Source of the DNA: Rickettsia sp. MEAM1 (Bemisia tabaci)
Lineage (GTDB): Bacteria > Pseudomonadota > Alphaproteobacteria > Rickettsiales > Rickettsiaceae
Assembly: GCF_002285905.1 (NCBI RefSeq)
Contig: NZ_CP016305.1
Location: 620,001-684,000, forward strand
DNA: 64,000 nt
Direction of reading: 5' to 3'
Positions within the stretch are counted from its first letter, which is position 1. Each line of letters begins with the position of its first letter. The translations under genes and the position numbers were made by a program. Shown in pieces: positions 1 to 8,146 of the stretch. Under the pieces are notes generated by a model. That model searched no databases. It worked only from the letters and a program-made list of their open reading frames with translations, and was not told where the DNA came from.

Positions 1-2
1 TG

Positions 3-71
3 GCACTGCCTGCCGTCAACCTGATGGACAATGGCAAGTTGTTAATTAAGCCCTATGTCATTCCCGCGTAG
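3..71 (+). CDS. 3' end of an unidentified upstream gene (partial)
   Basis: An open frame enters from the left edge, reads about 22 codons (ALPAVNLMDNGKLLIKP followed by a few more residues) and stops inside the first palindromic repeat. The composition looks coding and the repeat seems to have replaced the natural stop. Too little is visible to name the protein. Confidence 0.3.
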   Translation, partial: ALPAVNLMDNGKLLIKPYVIPA

Positions 72-240
72 GCGGGAATCCAGAAAAAAGTCTGTCATAC
101 CGCGGCTTGTACCTTAGGTATCTCAGGACACATTCTATAGCACAAGATCCCGTGATCAAGTCACGGGATGACAATATAATTGACTGGATTCCCGCCGTTG
201 CTGGGAATGACATAAAAGCCACGGGATGACAGTAGTCGAT
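57..240. repeat. cluster of palindromic intergenic repeats
   Basis: Several hairpin-forming units lie back to back: a CCCGCGTAGGCGGG-type unit near 63-80, a GATCCCGTGATCAAGTCACG unit near 147-170, and two GGGAATGACAT or GGGATGACA ends. They match the compound palindromes found elsewhere in this window and resemble the intergenic palindromes typical of Rickettsia. They fill the space upstream of znuC. Confidence 0.7.
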
Positions 241-246
241 TGATCT

Positions 247-948
247 ATGCGAAAGCCCATAATAGAATTTCATAACGTATCTAAAAAATTCAGTAATAAG
301 TTACCGATAAATAACGTTAGTTTCACTGTTAAAAAAAATAATATTACCACTTTAATAGGACCAAACGGGGCAGGTAAAACTACTATAGTTAGGCTAATGC
401 TTGGGCTTGAAAAACCAACAAGTGGCGAGATTATAATTGATCCTAGATTAAAGATCGGTTATGTGCCGCAAAAATTTAACTTAAGTTCTGATTTGCCAAT
501 TACAGTAAAGAAGTTCTTAGATTTACTAGCACCAAATAATCTTGCTAATGATATTAAAGAAATTCATACATTCATCGATTTGGAGCGTTTAAAAGATCAA
601 GAAATTTCTACGCTTTCAGGTGGGCAGTTTCAAAAGATAGTTCTTGCATCCTCTTTGCTTAGCAAACCCGATCTAATTATTTTAGATGAGCCACTACAAT
701 CTTTAGATGTCACAAGCCAGCAAGAATTTTATCAACTTATTAGTTTAATCCGTAAGAAGCTAGATATTACTGTTTTCATGATTTCACACGATTTATTTAC
801 AGTAATTAAAAATTCTGATCAAGTAATATGCTTAAACGGTCATATATGTTGCATGGGAACCCCAAATGCTATAGCTCCAAACTCTGATTTCTCAAATGCC
901 CTTTCCTCTCTAGGCTTTTATACTCACCACCACGATCATAAGCATTAG
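247..948 (+). CDS. znuC: zinc ABC transporter ATP-binding protein ZnuC
   Basis: Cytoplasmic ATPase of the ZnuABC zinc importer, energising the ZnuB permease. The 233-aa protein is a complete ABC domain: Walker A GPNGAGKT at residues 38-45, Q-loop near YVPQ (72-75), signature LSGGQ at 123-127, Walker B LIILDE at 143-148 and H-loop His181. The C-terminus ends HHHDHKH, a histidine-rich tail common in zinc-transport ATPases and possibly a metal-sensing feature. The short domain with no fused permease and the His tail favour ZnuC over other ABC ATPases. No znuA or znuB is adjacent; scattered znu genes are usual in Rickettsia. The gene ends 23 bp before an IS6-like copy. Confidence 0.85.
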   Translation: MRKPIIEFHNVSKKFSNKLPINNVSFTVKKNNITTLIGPNGAGKTTIVRLMLGLEKPTSGEIIIDPRLKIGYVPQKFNLSSDLPITVKKFLDLLAPNNLANDIKEIHTFIDLERLKDQEISTLSGGQFQKIVLASSLLSKPDLIILDEPLQSLDVTSQQEFYQLISLIRKKLDITVFMISHDLFTVIKNSDQVICLNGHICCMGTPNAIAPNSDFSNALSSLGFYTHHHDHKH

Positions 949-971
949 TCTATCATCTGTATATTTTTTAT

Positions 972-1832
972 GGCACCGTCAAGTTAAGGGAGGTATAAAT
1001 TAAGTATTGAGCAATTACAGGGAATGATTTATAGAATAGCAGTAACAATTTATCCTAGATTTTACCGCTATGCATATTACTCAAGCCCCGAATAGACATC
1101 GTTTTCCAGCAAGCATTATTAGCCATACAGTATGGTTATATCATCGCTTTAATAATAGTTACCGAGATGTTCAAGAGCAGATGGCTTATCGAGGTATTAT
1201 ATTAAGTCATGAGACTGTAAGGTTTTGGTGTTATAAGTTTGTAGTTTATTTTCAAGATGTTATTAGTAAGAGAGAGCGAAAGCCAACTGATAAATGGCAT
1301 TTGGATGAGATGAATATCAAGATCAAAGGTGAAGTATTCATATTATGGAGAGCTGTTGACTCTGAGGGACATGAATTAGAAGTATTACTGCAGAAGCGTC
1401 GTAACAAGAAATCAGCTATTCGCTTTTTATCAAGATTATTGGGTAATTATCCATGTCCAAGGGTTATTGTGACTGATAAGCTAAAAAGCTACATTAAACC
1501 AGTTAGGTATATGTGTCCTAGGACTAAGCATCGTACCGATAAAAGACTAAATAATCGGATTGAGAATGCCCATCAGCCAACTAGGAGAAAAGAGAAGATA
1601 CTGATTAAATTTAAGCATCCTAATTCAGCACAATGTACATTATCACTGATGGGAAAAGTCAGAAATATATTTGCTGTAAATGTTGGAAGATATACTAAAA
1701 CAGCATCTGAGCAAAGAATTGCATTTGCGTCCGCTAAATCCATTTGGGATGAAGCTACTCAAAGACTTCTTGCTGTCTGAAATCTAAAAATATAGTACTT
1801 TGTGATACTAATTTACTTAACTTGACGGTGCC
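972..1832 (+). mobile_element. IS6-family-like insertion sequence, complete copy A
   Basis: This is the reference copy: 861 bp, with the 17-bp terminal inverted repeat GGCACCGTCAAGTTAAG at the left end and its exact complement at the right. One transposase gene fills the interior, with about 98 bp of 5' leader and 52 bp of 3' tail. The GGCAC start resembles the ends of IS6/IS26-type elements. Flanking octamers (ttttttat and cttctcat) do not match, so there is no visible target duplication. The right end sits inside an IS200-like element, just after that element's tnpA ATG, and the rest of the IS200 copy is missing here. Confidence 0.95.
1070..1780 (+). CDS. IS6-family-like DDE transposase (copy A)
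   Basis: The 236-aa protein has an N-terminal helix-turn-helix-like region (about 15-60) and a DDE catalytic core. The catalytic triad can be placed at Asp79 in KWHLDEM, Asp136 in VIVTDKLKSY and Glu165 in NNRIENAH, with AVDSEG at 95-100 as in IS6/IS26 transposases. Family knowledge predicts replicative transposition through cointegrates, with adjacent deletions and inversions. The frame is complete and the protein sequence serves as consensus for the other copies. Confidence 0.93.
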   Translation: MHITQAPNRHRFPASIISHTVWLYHRFNNSYRDVQEQMAYRGIILSHETVRFWCYKFVVYFQDVISKRERKPTDKWHLDEMNIKIKGEVFILWRAVDSEGHELEVLLQKRRNKKSAIRFLSRLLGNYPCPRVIVTDKLKSYIKPVRYMCPRTKHRTDKRLNNRIENAHQPTRRKEKILIKFKHPNSAQCTLSLMGKVRNIFAVNVGRYTKTASEQRIAFASAKSIWDEATQRLLAV

Positions 1833-1933
1833 CTTCTCATATTTCTTGATATAAATTCATTGCTAAAGCAATTTCATTATATCTTCCCTTCGCCTAAAGG
1901 CGAGGGATTTTTGATCCCCGAAGGGGGACATTA
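1833..1933 (-). mobile_element. IS200/IS605-like left-end remnant
   Basis: About 100 bp match the left end and tnpA start of the two larger IS200-like copies in this window, including the CCCCCTTCGGGG hairpin and the CTCGCCTTTAGGCGAG palindrome. The tnpA ATG is followed by only a few bases before IS6-like copy A abuts. The remaining ~460 bp are absent on the other side of copy A, so this is not a simple insertion. Confidence 0.85.
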
Positions 1934-2122
1934 AATAAACCAGCTTCGGATAATTATATTGACAAAGAATTGGAATTCTTGACTAAACAATTAGGAGAAC
2001 TTAATAGCTCACTAAGTTCAGAAATAAACGAAATTAATCAAGTAACTACTTCAGATCTTACTGAATCTGTACCATCTATTGGTGAAGACACCAATATGCA
2101 AGATCATCATGATATTAATTAA
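1934..2122 (+). pseudogene. 3' fragment of an unidentified gene cut by IS200
   Basis: An open frame runs from the IS200 remnant for 62 codons to a stop (starts NKPASDNYIDKELEFL, ends DTNMQDHHDIN). It has no start codon and looks like a hydrophilic, helical C-terminus. I do not recognise the family. The frame continues straight out of the IS200 end, so the 5' part was probably on the far side of that element and is now lost or moved. Confidence 0.55.
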
Positions 2123-2149
2123 CAACGTTTTGCTGAAGTTGCTATATAA

Positions 2150-2280
2150 TTTACTCTACTCGGTGTTATCTAGTTGCTTGTACCTGCGGTATCCAGAAAA
2201 TAATAAAAAATACTAATTTTATTAGTATTTTTTAACTGGACCCCGTGAATAAATCACGGGGTTATAGGAGTAAGACTACC
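2150..2280. repeat. compound palindromic repeat
   Basis: A perfect AT hairpin (AATACTAATTTTATTAGTATT) is followed by AACTGGACC and a CCCCGTGAATAAATCACGGGG hairpin. The same two-hairpin module recurs near 3940, 34990 and 38670. It is noncoding and could act as a bidirectional terminator. Confidence 0.7.
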
Positions 2281-2310
2281 CCTCAAAAATAACATCACTG
2301 TAAAATGACA

Positions 2311-2445
2311 ATTTGGAGCTGAATAATTACCCAGTAATCTTTGTACAACGGTAAAATTGAGAGATAAATTATTACTGCTATTCTATATATCATCCCTTAC
2401 GTTTGCTCAATACTTAATTTATACCTTTATTAACTTGACGATGCC
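2311..2445 (-). mobile_element. diverged IS6-like left-end remnant
   Basis: On the minus strand this matches the first ~125 bp of the IS6-like element with many substitutions (end GGCATCGTCAAGTTAATAAAGG, against GGCACCGTCAAGTTAAGGGAGG in the young copies). The transposase body is gone. The variant TTAATAAAGG is shared with the remnant at 3815, so both belong to an older subfamily. Confidence 0.8.
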
Positions 2446-3584
2446 ATCGATTGTTTTTGGGGAGGATTACCTTTTAAATAATCTACTAAATAGCGAGCAA
2501 ATTGGTTATTTTGAACTGGCAAACTTACAATATTTTTAATATCCTTTCTAATGGAAGATAAAGGATCATTCTTATTTTTTATATTCATAATATAACCATG
2601 TAATTCTTCTTTATTATTCGCAGTATACATACCTTGCTGCATCATTTTTCCAATTTTATTTAAAGGACTTTTAACAGGAGTATAGATGATAGGTCTTCCT
2701 GTCAAAAAGAACTCTGCTATAGTAGAGCTAAAATCACCTATGTACAAATCTGCAGTCATTATAGTATCTAAGAAATCTCCACTATCTTCAATCCTAAAAT
2801 TTTTTAAACACAATAATTCCTTAATAAGCATATTATAAGAATGACGCTTCATAATTTTTGTATTTTCGACCATTTGCCATTCTAGCAATGGATGACTATA
2901 AAATACAAAATCAATATTACTATCAGTTTTAACAAGAGTAATAAAGTAATCAAGATATTTTAAAAAATTAGAACTCTCTGATGTTCCTGTCCATCTAGGT
3001 TTCCAGACTATTCTGAAAGATTTTTCTCTCGAAAGACTCCAACGTTTTGAAAAATCTTCATAAGTGTGTAAATATTTTTCGCATTTTAAGTATCCTATAG
3101 CTTTTGCCTTTTCAGGCATTTTTTTATTGATTTCTTTTTCTATACATTGATTTTCTACGAAAATTTTCCACATTACTTTTGTAAAAGGATTTTTTTCTAA
3201 CAATCCCTTGTAGAGACCCGTATGTTTTATCATGTTAAGACCATAAGAAATATGTGCAATGCGAGCGTACTGAGCAACATGAGTAGAATGAAACAATTCG
3301 GATTGCCTATAGTCATCGTATAAAATTTGATATATAACAAGATCAGGAGAAAAAGATTCAATATCTATATACTCTTTTGAACATGAGTTATATCCCATTA
3401 CATATGGTATGTTTCTTTCGTCAAAATAATTAGCTAGCTCTTCGATATTATTGAATACATAGTTTTTATTTTCACATGGGATAAGTATAAATTGTACATC
3501 AAAGAATTTATCCTGTTTAATTTCATTATAAAAACTTTCAAATAAATTAAATGTAGGATTTTGAATAATAAAAATTATTTTCAT
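2430..3584 (-). CDS. CDP-glycerol glycerophosphotransferase-like protein
   Basis: The 384-aa protein begins MKIIFIIQNPTFNLFESF. In its C-terminal half it carries DLYIGDFSSTIAEFFLTGRP, which matches the conserved D-x-x-I-S/G-D-x-S-S-x-x-x-E-x-x-x-x-x-x-P pattern of TagB/TagF-type CDP-glycerol:glycerophosphotransferases and related GT-B enzymes. A role in surface polysaccharide or phosphoglycerol modification is inferred. The last five residues (MASSS) and the stop come from the flanking IS remnant, so a few native C-terminal residues are probably lost. IS remnants of one old subfamily sit on both sides with their left ends facing the gene, suggesting it travelled as, or was trapped in, a composite element. 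Confidence 0.6.
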   Translation of the reverse strand: MKIIFIIQNPTFNLFESFYNEIKQDKFFDVQFILIPCENKNYVFNNIEELANYFDERNIPYVMGYNSCSKEYIDIESFSPDLVIYQILYDDYRQSELFHSTHVAQYARIAHISYGLNMIKHTGLYKGLLEKNPFTKVMWKIFVENQCIEKEINKKMPEKAKAIGYLKCEKYLHTYEDFSKRWSLSREKSFRIVWKPRWTGTSESSNFLKYLDYFITLVKTDSNIDFVFYSHPLLEWQMVENTKIMKRHSYNMLIKELLCLKNFRIEDSGDFLDTIMTADLYIGDFSSTIAEFFLTGRPIIYTPVKSPLNKIGKMMQQGMYTANNKEELHGYIMNIKNKNDPLSSIRKDIKNIVSLPVQNNQFARYLVDYLKGNPPQKQSMASSS

Positions 3585-3657
3585 CTAATGGTCCTTAAGG
3601 AAAAACTAAAATATCCGTCTGTAGAAGTTAAGATTTAATCTTATAGATATTTAAAAT

Positions 3658-3814
3658 CTAAATGTATGCTTCTGTTAAATTTTTTAACTTTTGTTGTTCT
3701 TCATATTTTTGCTTATATTCTGTATTTAGCAAGATGTTTTTCTCATGATTAGAAACTCTTCTCGTGATTTCATATGCATTTGTTGCCTTTCTGTTCCATA
3801 TATAGCCTAATTTC
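3658..3814 (-). pseudogene. 3' fragment of a gene upstream of the glycerophosphotransferase-like gene
   Basis: A minus-strand open frame of 51 codons starts at the IS remnant border (KLGYIWNRKATNAYEITRRV) and ends NLTEAYI-stop. It has no start codon. It precedes the 2430-3584 gene in the same orientation with a 73-bp gap, so the two were probably an operon in the donor. Family not recognised. Confidence 0.5.
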
Positions 3815-3872
3815 GGCACCGTCAAGTTAATAAAGGTATAAATTAAGTATTGAGCGATGGTAATAACAATTG
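3815..3872 (+). mobile_element. diverged IS6-like left-end remnant
   Basis: GGCACCGTCAAGTTAATAAAGG followed by the TATAAATTAAGTATTGAGC motif of the IS left end, then rapid loss of similarity. It points away from the cargo at 2446-3814, opposite to the remnant at 2311-2445. Confidence 0.8.
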
Positions 3873-3929
3873 TTCACGTTTTTGTGATGATATTTTTTTA
3901 GTTAATAGAGATAAACCGATACATCGCTT

Positions 3930-4020
3930 AACTCTTAAAACCAGAAAAACAATAAAAAATACTAATAATTATTAGTATTTTTTAACTAGACCCTGTGATT
4001 TATTCACGGGGTGACAGGAG
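3930..4020. repeat. compound palindromic repeat
   Basis: AT hairpin AATACTAATAATTATTAGTATT followed by AACTAGACC and a CCCTGTGATTTATTCACGGGG hairpin. Same module as at 2150-2280. It sits just past the recF stop codon and could terminate transcription. Confidence 0.65.
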
Positions 4021-4256
4021 TAAAACTAACCTATGCTGGCAACCTATAATTTAATCAACTGAGATTTATTTCCAAACTCTTCTATTCCTTTTAAATCGGT
4101 GGCTGTGACCCATAATTGTAGATTGATGCTTATAAAAAATTCGGTTAAATAGTTTCGTCTTCTATCATCTAAATGAACAAATACCTCATCTAAAAGCAAA
4201 ATAGAAGCTGTTTTAGTTAACTTTATAGCATAATTCATCTCGGCAAGTATTATTGC

Positions 4257-4822
4257 AACTAAACAACCCTCAGCTATAAGCTGAGGGGTTATAAAGTGGA
4301 ATCGATTAGAAATCGATCATCATTCACAGGTTCACCTTCCTGTTCATCAATATAGTGCTGTATCATTTCATCAGTTATATTACCTGAACTGACTGCCATA
4401 TAGCCCCTAGCCCACAAATGATTGCCCCAAAATTGTTTTCGTAAATGAGTAAATTCTTGCAATAAAATTCTTGAGCTAATGCCTTTTAAATACTGTACTA
4501 ACTTGCTAAGAGATATTTGCGGCTTATATGAGATAAACATATGTACGTGATCACATGATATTTTCCCTGAAATTATATGTACTTCATGTTCCATACAAAT
4601 CTGCCTCAGTAAATCTCTAGTCCTTTCCGATACTTTGCCTATCAATATTCTCTTCCTATATTTTGGTATCCATATAAGATGCACTTTTAAATCATACTGA
4701 CTATGACTATTCTTTCTATAACTTCTGATATTTCTTGATATAAATTCATTGCTAAAGCAATTTCATTATATCTTCCCTTCGCCTAAAGGCGAGGGATTTT
4801 TGATCCCCGAATGGGGATATTA
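4257..4822 (-). mobile_element. IS200/IS605-like element inside recF
   Basis: About 566 bp, nearly identical to the copy at 52949-53513. The right end carries the CCCTCAGCTATAAGCTGAGGG hairpin; the left end carries CCCCATTCGGGG and CGCCTAAAGGCG hairpins. There are no terminal inverted repeats or target duplication, as expected for a Y1-transposase element. Confidence 0.9.
4289..4741 (-). pseudogene. tnpA: IS200-like Y1 transposase TnpA with mutated start
   Basis: Single-strand transposase of the HUH/Y1 class. The HUH motif is in [10 protein letters not shown] and the likely catalytic Tyr in MIQHYIDEQ. The intact copy at 53041 begins with ATG; here the same codon reads ATC, so the first usable start is an internal GTG at 4684, giving 131 aa without the first 15 residues. 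Activity is therefore doubtful although the catalytic residues remain. Confidence 0.75.
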
Positions 4823-5094
4823 AAATAGCTTTCTGCTCACCAGTAGAGCAAAATTTTGCCAAGATATTCTTATATTTATGCTTAACCAAAAAATCACTTT
4901 TATGAACTCCAAAGCTGGTGCGACCAAGTAATTTGTCTTTATCTCTTGTTTTATGAAGCTCTGCTGCAATAAAACCAACAACATCTTCTTCGCCGTTTAA
5001 TATTTTCTGCTCTACCATGCCATCAATTGATAACTCAGCTTTTGGGAATTCGTTTTCAAGTTCATCAATTGCTTGCTGCATAAACTCTAAAGTT

Positions 5095-5140
5095 TTGACG
5101 GTGCCCTTTGTGATACTAATTTACTTAACTTGACGGTGCC
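5095..5140 (+). mobile_element. two IS6-like end fragments between recF and parDE
   Basis: An 11-bp end (TTGACGGTGCC, 5095-5105) is followed directly by the last 35 bp of the element (5106-5140, ending TTAACTTGACGGTGCC). The same 35-bp truncation occurs at 37444-37478. The arrangement indicates insertion at that point of a resident copy, then deletion of the rest. Confidence 0.85.
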
Positions 5141-5181
5141 TGCTCAGCTTGTAGAGTTAATGAAAAATTATAATTAGACAT
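5141..5181 (-). pseudogene. parE: parE-like toxin gene, only the first ~13 codons left
   Basis: An ATG at 5181 overlaps the end of the antitoxin gene (ATGTCTAA), the usual parDE arrangement. It reads MSNYNFSLTLQAEQ before entering the IS end, which adds APSS and a stop. The assignment rests on position and overlap because the fragment is too short for a family match. Confidence 0.55.
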
Positions 5182-5455
5182 TTGCTTTTAGCTGTTCTTT
5201 ACGAAAATTTTTAATATTCTGTAAAGCCTTTTCTCCAGATATCAATTTACCTTGAGTCACCTGATCTAATCCAACTTGAATTTCTCCATTAAGCCACATT
5301 TTATAATTTTCTAATTCAATGTTAGAGTTTTTAGATTCAGAGGTAATTAATAATCTTAATGCAGCTCTTACAACTTCACTTGAAGAGTGATAAAAACCGC
5401 TTTCTACTTGTTTACTTATATATTTTTCTAGTTCAGGAGTTAAAGAAACATTCAT
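5174..5455 (-). CDS. parD: ParD-like (CopG/RHH) antitoxin
   Basis: A type II antitoxin of about 93 aa. It begins MNVSLTPELEKYISKQVESG and continues FYHSSSEVVRAALRLL, the ribbon-helix-helix DNA-binding segment of ParD/CopG proteins. I chose the ATG at 5455 because it starts the conserved domain and has an AGAGG-like ribosome site. The toxin-binding C-terminal half (about 50-93) is present. The family normally binds ParE, a gyrase poison, and represses its own operon. Its partner is reduced to a 13-codon stub, so this is an orphan antitoxin. Confidence 0.8.
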   Translation of the reverse strand: MNVSLTPELEKYISKQVESGFYHSSSEVVRAALRLLITSESKNSNIELENYKMWLNGEIQVGLDQVTQGKLISGEKALQNIKNFRKEQLKANV

Positions 5456-5518
5456 ATATACCTCTAAAAATAACAATAATTGATATTAACACAACAATAT
5501 ATGTTACTTCAAGAAGAT

Positions 5519-6085
5519 TTAATTATTATACTTCAAAATCAACAATTTAGTATTACCATACAATTTCTCACGTATAATTGCGATATTTTCGTCTAAAACG
5601 TAATCATCTGTTTTAGCCATTTCAACGACTATTATAGCGTTTGTATTGAGCCAGTTATTCTTTATAAGCACCTTCATTACTTTCGGCACTATTTTATTAT
5701 GATAAGGGGGATCAACGAAGACGAGATCAAAAGCTATATTTGCTTTCGGCAGATTTAAGGCATTAATGTTAACGAAATTAACTTTATCCTGAATATTTAA
5801 GGTCTTAGCAAATTCTTCTGCTATTTTTAATGAATATAGATCAATATCAATTAAAGTAGCAAAGCCTGCTCCTCTTGATAAACTTTCGAAAGCTAGGCTA
5901 CCGCTACCAGCAAATAAATCTAGTACTTTAATATTTTCATTGAATAATTTATTACCTATAAACTCACCGGAAGTTAATATGCTAAATATTGCTTCCTTGA
6001 GTTTACCGGTAGAGGGACGATATTTTATATTTTTAGCAATAGGTATTTTTTGATTTTGAAATTTACCTGATATTATTTTCAACAC
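5519..6085 (-). CDS. rsmD: 16S rRNA (guanine-966-N2)-methyltransferase RsmD
   Basis: SAM-dependent methyltransferase acting on G966 of 16S rRNA during 30S assembly. At 188 aa it has the usual family length. Motif I is VLDLFAGSGSLAFESLSRGA (about 54-73) and the N6/N2-type catalytic motif is FVDPPY (about 123-128). It overlaps the 3' end of rluB by 7 bp, so the two RNA-modification genes are translationally coupled. Confidence 0.9.
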   Translation of the reverse strand: MLKIISGKFQNQKIPIAKNIKYRPSTGKLKEAIFSILTSGEFIGNKLFNENIKVLDLFAGSGSLAFESLSRGAGFATLIDIDLYSLKIAEEFAKTLNIQDKVNFVNINALNLPKANIAFDLVFVDPPYHNKIVPKVMKVLIKNNWLNTNAIIVVEMAKTDDYVLDENIAIIREKLYGNTKLLILKYNN

Positions 6086-6768
6086 TTATTTAATTTTTTA
6101 GTTACTTCTCGGTATTCATTCGGTTTAAGATTATCTAGTTTAAAATCACCATACTCAGTTCTAATTAGCTTATTAACTTTTAATCCAAAATGCTGGAATA
6201 TTCTTCTAATTTCCCGATTTTTGCCCTCAAACAAAATAACTTCAAACCATGAGTTAGTGGAATTTTTCCTAAGCAACTTTACTGATTGTGGATTATAAAA
6301 TATTCCGTCAATTTCTAGGTTTTTATAATTACTTTTTAGTAGAAGATCAGGATTTCCGTAAGCTCTAACATTATATACCCGTTTTAACTTACTTGAGGGT
6401 AGTTCAAACTGACGAGCTAAATCACCATTATTGGTTAGTAGTAATAAACCCTCACTATTTAAATCTAGTCTACCTATCGAAATTACACGCGGTAACCCAG
6501 TTAATTGTTCGAATACAGTTTTACGAGATAGTGGATCTTTATGGGTAGTAATTAAACCAACAGGCTTGTAGTAAATCCATAGCCTTGATTTTTGAGAAGA
6601 AGTAATTAATGAACCTGATACCTCAATTTGATTATCGATATCAACATTTGTAGCAGGTGACGTAACTATTACCCCGTCTACTTTCACTTGTCCATCAAGA
6701 ATTAGCTTTTCGGCATCTCGCCTAGAACAAACTCCTGCATTACTAATTAATTTGGCTAACCTTTGCAC
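6079..6768 (-). CDS. rluB: RsuA/RluB-family rRNA pseudouridine synthase
   Basis: 229 aa. An N-terminal S4 RNA-binding domain (MQRLAKLISNAGVCSRRDAE onward) precedes the catalytic domain with GRLDLNSEGLLLLTNNG, whose Asp is the nucleophile. The C-terminal GKNREIRRIFQHFG is also typical. It isomerises a uridine in rRNA; RluB (23S U2605) is the best guess, but RluE/RluF/RsuA-type specificity cannot be excluded. First gene of the rluB-rsmD pair. Confidence 0.85.
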   Translation of the reverse strand: MQRLAKLISNAGVCSRRDAEKLILDGQVKVDGVIVTSPATNVDIDNQIEVSGSLITSSQKSRLWIYYKPVGLITTHKDPLSRKTVFEQLTGLPRVISIGRLDLNSEGLLLLTNNGDLARQFELPSSKLKRVYNVRAYGNPDLLLKSNYKNLEIDGIFYNPQSVKLLRKNSTNSWFEVILFEGKNREIRRIFQHFGLKVNKLIRTEYGDFKLDNLKPNEYREVTKKLNKC

Positions 6769-6831
6769 TTTATTATTTTTTTATGCTGAATTCATTTTGG
6801 TTTATGATTTTGTTGCTACGCAACAAATAAT

Positions 6832-7515
6832 CTAATTTACGGCTAGTTTATATTTTAAATTAACCAGTTTTATATGACAATTGATACTACATTTATTGTT
6901 TGCTAACTTAGTAGAAGAAGGTTTTTTAGGGCTTTTAGCAAGAGTCTTAGTTTGTGGTTTTTTTATATTAATATTCTTTAAAAATTTTTCTGTTTCAGCA
7001 TGTAAATATTCTATTTTTACTTTAGCTAAACCTTGCTTTTTAAAAGCTAAAACCTCTGCTGCTTTTGCAGATACGTCTATTATACGATTTGGTTTATAAG
7101 GTCCACGATCATTAACCATTAAAATCACTGATTTATTATTAGCTTTGTTAGTTACTTTAACTAAACATGGAAGAGGAAGAGTTTTGTGAGCAGCAGTTAA
7201 TAAATTTTTATTAAAAATATCCCCATTAGCAGTTTTTTTACCATGGAATTTGTCTCCACCTCCACCATACCAGGAAGCATAACCTGTTTCAGTAAAGCTT
7301 TTTGGAGCATGAGGTTTATAAGTTTTGCCCTTTATTTTATATTGGTTACCAACCTTATAATGCCCTTTATAAACTAAATTATGGGGATCGTCTTTTGATA
7401 GTTCCTTATGTGAATGCTTACGAGAACATGGTAGCTTTTTTGAATTATTACAACCACTTAAAAAAAAACAATAAAAGATTAATAAAATTAGTAAAACAAA
7501 TTTATGATTCATCAC
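6832..7515 (-). CDS. rlpA: RlpA-like septal/cell-wall lipoprotein
   Basis: 227 aa with a lipoprotein signal (hydrophobic segment 5-19 ending LSGC, lipidated Cys near 22). The double-psi beta-barrel domain includes [21 protein letters not shown] and VMVNDRGPY-like sequence ([15 protein letters not shown]), ending in [13 protein letters not shown]. RlpA proteins are outer-membrane lipoproteins that cleave denuded glycan strands or bind them at the septum. There is no SPOR domain; the C-terminus is a basic tail of about 60 residues. The start overlaps the end of the BON lipoprotein gene by 14 bp, suggesting one transcript. Confidence 0.85.
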   Translation of the reverse strand: MMNHKFVLLILLIFYCFFLSGCNNSKKLPCSRKHSHKELSKDDPHNLVYKGHYKVGNQYKIKGKTYKPHAPKSFTETGYASWYGGGGDKFHGKKTANGDIFNKNLLTAAHKTLPLPCLVKVTNKANNKSVILMVNDRGPYKPNRIIDVSAKAAEVLAFKKQGLAKVKIEYLHAETEKFLKNINIKKPQTKTLAKSPKKPSSTKLANNKCSINCHIKLVNLKYKLAVN

Positions 7516-8113
7516 CCTCAGTGTTACTATTAAAATTATCTGCTATTTTAGCATAACACACAACTTTTTCAACACCTTTTATTTTTGAGGCAAGATCAGC
7601 AAAGTTTTCTAGCTCTTCTTCTGACCTTGCAACTCCAAATAAATAAACCACATTATCTACTGTTAAAACAGTATAATTAGCAAATTTAATGTCCTTTCTG
7701 ACGAGATTTTTAGCTTTAATCTGTGCTGTTATCATACTATCTCTAGTATATTGTGCTAAGTCAAAGTGATTACTATTTTTACTTACTTTTAACTCATTAA
7801 TTACTTCAGTTACGCCTTTTTGATTCCAAGCAATTTCTACTGCTTTCAACGCATCTTCCTCTTTCTGAATATTTCCTGTTAACAGCACTCTACCTTCAGA
7901 CACCTCAACTTTGATTTTAGCCCCTAATTCTTTAAAATTATTTTTTACTAGACCAGCTTTAATACCAGCTGAAATTCTTGAATCATTTAATGTTCCAGAT
8001 ATTGGCTGATCTTTCGAAGCAACAATACCGGTAGTAGTTGCTGCGGTAAAGATAGCAGGTAAACAGCCTGAAAGATTAAAAGTTAGAGCTATGAAAACTA
8101 AAATTTTTAACAT
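7502..8113 (-). CDS. BON-domain lipoprotein (OsmY/DolP-like)
   Basis: I start it at the ATG at 8113 because it opens a lipoprotein signal peptide ([17 protein letters not shown]). The frame stays open upstream only through repeat DNA. After the lipidated Cys come two BON domains (about 40-105 and 115-185), which bind phospholipid. The family maintains outer-membrane integrity (DolP/YraP). The head-to-tail overlap with rlpA suggests a two-gene envelope operon. Confidence 0.8.
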   Translation of the reverse strand: MLKILVFIALTFNLSGCLPAIFTAATTTGIVASKDQPISGTLNDSRISAGIKAGLVKNNFKELGAKIKVEVSEGRVLLTGNIQKEEDALKAVEIAWNQKGVTEVINELKVSKNSNHFDLAQYTRDSMITAQIKAKNLVRKDIKFANYTVLTVDNVVYLFGVARSEEELENFADLASKIKGVEKVVCYAKIADNFNSNTEGDES

Positions 8114-8146
8114 AATATTATTAGTAAATGAAAAGTTGGTAGACAA

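Larger units (their letters stand above)
4044..5094 (-). pseudogene. recF: recF, disrupted by IS200 and missing its 5' part
   Basis: RecF is an SMC-like ATPase that loads RecA at gaps with RecO and RecR. Two pieces in the same orientation remain. The 5'-proximal piece (4823-5094) reads about 90 codons and includes GRTSFGVHKSDFLV and STGEQKAILIS, matching the RecF signature region. The 3' piece (4044-4256) resumes AIILAEMNYA and contains the Walker B/D-loop ILLLDEVFVHLDDRRR before a stop. A complete IS200-like element separates them, with the frame apparently continuous across it. Upstream, the piece fuses to an IS6-like end at about 5095, so the N-terminal half with Walker A is absent. A functional protein cannot be made from this locus. 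Confidence 0.85.

Noticed and set aside
2-20. GGCACTG at the left edge resembling an IS6/IS26 terminal repeat
   Set aside because: The following bases do not continue as the element's left end (GTCAAGTTAA...), and the stretch reads as the 3' end of a coding frame.
2357-2539. A plus-strand open frame of 60 codons
   Set aside because: It lies across a degraded IS end and the antisense of the glycerophosphotransferase-like gene; no coding features of its own.
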